Assembly: GCF_001184025.1 (NCBI RefSeq)
Contig: NZ_BBYG01000011.1
Coordinates: 331,574-395,573, forward strand
Source: Streptomyces maremycinicus
Lineage (GTDB): Bacteria; Actinomycetota; Actinomycetes; Streptomycetales; Streptomycetaceae
DNA: 64,000 nucleotides
Direction of reading: 5' to 3'
Every line of letters begins with the position of its first letter. Within the stretch, counting starts at the first letter, position 1. The notes under the pieces were generated by a model, which saw only the letters and a list, made by a program, of their open reading frames with translations, was not told the origin of the DNA and searched no databases. Below, piece by piece: positions 63,002 to 64,000 of the stretch. Both the position numbers and the translations under genes were made by a program.

Positions 63002-64000
63002 ATGTCACCACGCACCGCACGCACTCCCCGTACCCTCCTGACCGCCCTCGCCGCGCTGACCCTTCTGGGCGCCGGGCCGGCCCTCGTCGCACCGGACGCG
63101 GCCGCGGCGCCCACCGCCGCGGCAGCCGCCTGGGACACCGACCGTGCCGCGGCCGCCTACGCGGCCGCCCCGGCCGCCGTCACGGCCTCCGGCAGCGAGA
63201 ACGGCGGAACCGCCCCCGGCCTCGCCTTCGACGGCAACGCCGCCACCCGCTGGTCCAGCAACTTCGCCGACGACGCCTGGATCCGGCTCGACCTCGGCAC
63301 CACCCTCCGCGTCGACCGGGTCGTCCTCGACTGGGAAGCCGCCTACGGCAAGCGCTATGTCCTGGAGGTGTCGAAGAACGGCACCGACTGGACGCCCTTC
63401 TACACGGAGACCGCCGGCACCGGGGGCACGGTCACCGCGCACACGTATCCCCAGGAGGTGACGGGCCGCTACCTGCGCCTGCGCGGCCTGGAGCGGGCCA
63501 CGCCGTACGGCTACTCGCTCTACTCCTTCAAGGTCTACGGCGGCGAGCCCGCCCCCGCGGCCACCGTGCGCTCCAACCTCGCCCTGAACCACCCGGCGTA
63601 CACGAACTACTACCAGCACGCGGGCAACTCACCGGCGTTCATCACCGACGGCGGCCACCCCGCCAACCTCAAGGACGACGCCACCCGTTGGTCGAGCGAC
63701 TGGAACGCGGACCGCTGGGTCGCCGTCGACCTCGGCGCGACCTCGACGATCGACACGGTCGACCTGTACTGGGAAGCGGCCTACGCCGTCGACTACCAAC
63801 TCCAGGTCTCCGACGACAACCGCACCTGGCGCACCGTGTACCAGCCGTCGGCCGCCGAGGTCGCCGCGCGCAGGGCCGACGTGAAGTCCCCTGCCGATGC
63901 GGTCGGCGTGCACGACAGCGTGCGCCTTCCCCGACCGGCGTCCGGGCGTTACGTCCGCATGCTCGGCAAGGAACGCCGTTCCTTCTACAACCCGGCGCCC
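63002..64000 (+). CDS. Secreted protein with two discoidin (F5/8 C, CBM32-like) domains (continues past the right edge)
   Basis: 333 codons visible from ATG 63002, open at the edge. Signal peptide TLLTALAALTLLGAG with AAA cleavage. Two repeated domains: about 55-180 (GSENGGTAPGLAFDGNAATRWSSNF, WIRLDLGTTLRVDRVVLDWEAAYGKRYVLEV, GRYLRLRGLERATPYGYSLYSFKVYG) and about 195 onward (AGNSPAFITDGGHPANLKDDATRWSSDW, VDLGATSTIDTVDLYWEAAYAVDYQLQV). They bind carbohydrate. A catalytic domain probably follows outside the window. Next to the beta-glucoside transporter it is probably an extracellular glycosidase. Confidence 0.88.
   Translation, partial: MSPRTARTPRTLLTALAALTLLGAGPALVAPDAAAAPTAAAAAWDTDRAAAAYAAAPAAVTASGSENGGTAPGLAFDGNAATRWSSNFADDAWIRLDLGTTLRVDRVVLDWEAAYGKRYVLEVSKNGTDWTPFYTETAGTGGTVTAHTYPQEVTGRYLRLRGLERATPYGYSLYSFKVYGGEPAPAATVRSNLALNHPAYTNYYQHAGNSPAFITDGGHPANLKDDATRWSSDWNADRWVAVDLGATSTIDTVDLYWEAAYAVDYQLQVSDDNRTWRTVYQPSAAEVAARRADVKSPADAVGVHDSVRLPRPASGRYVRMLGKERRSFYNPAP

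Overview
The window is high-GC actinobacterial DNA, almost certainly from a Streptomyces chromosome. Supporting signs are strong third-position G/C bias, GTG and TTG starts, dense ATGA/GTGA gene overlaps, Tat and lipobox export signals, a conservon (cvn) operon, and only one TTA codon noticed in coding DNA (in cvnC). Every function below is read from sequence features and family knowledge; nothing was tested by search.

Layout. (1) 1-6.3 kb: left half of an oxalate/formate locus. A Cys-type formate dehydrogenase (cut by the left edge) and a PanE-family reductase run leftward. An OxlT-like transporter with its 45-residue small subunit, a KASIII enzyme and an FCD-type GntR regulator run rightward. 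(2) 6.4-18.3 kb: sugar module with a ROK regulator, ribose-type ABC transporter, Gfo/Idh/MocA dehydrogenase, TIM-barrel isomerase, secreted PQQ-type sugar dehydrogenase and secreted ThuA-DUF1080 protein. The content suggests oxidation of glycosides to 3-keto forms and their cleavage. (3) 18.4-28 kb: tightly overlapping ebo-type operon (UbiA prenyltransferase, EboA, TatD-like EboB, EboE, phosphodiesterase-like EboF). It is headed by an inositol-3-phosphate synthase where other ebo clusters carry the cyclase EboD. (4) 28-38.7 kb: right half of the oxalate locus, with a second OxlT-like carrier, ADP-forming acyl-CoA ligase, formyl-CoA transferase and oxalyl-CoA decarboxylase leftward, and sucCD-like ligase plus aldehyde dehydrogenase rightward. 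A shared 10-bp motif lies in the panE/oxlT gap, before the GntR gene and in the oxc/sucC gap, which suggests one regulon split by the sugar and ebo modules.

(5) 38.7-43.8 kb: MarR regulator, tRNA-Leu(GAG) with a terminator, and a five-gene conservon (cvnA-E) ending in a P450 that lacks ExxR. (6) 43.9-51.4 kb: flavin monooxygenase and a leftward hydroxyproline-catabolism operon (GntR, 4-hydroxyproline 2-epimerase, DapA-family deaminase, three-part D-hydroxyproline dehydrogenase) marked by two copies of an identical 12-bp operator. (7) 51.4-56 kb: a lipoprotein, a nucleotidyltransferase and an EF-G paralogue with a long leader containing a short ORF. (8) 56.2-64 kb: beta-glucan or oligosaccharide module with a frameshifted GH55-like beta-helix enzyme, a divergently transcribed sugar ABC transporter, a GH1 beta-glucosidase, and the start of a secreted protein with two discoidin-type domains. 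A CebR-like palindrome lies in the divergent promoter region.

A recurring oddity is short tandem repeats at or next to gene junctions: 21 bp at panE/fdh and at ino1/eboC, a roughly 190-bp duplication at the start of the TIM-barrel gene, 24 bp at the end of eboA, 9 bp at the end of the FAD gene, 7 bp before the second gntR, and 14 bp at the SBP/permease junction.
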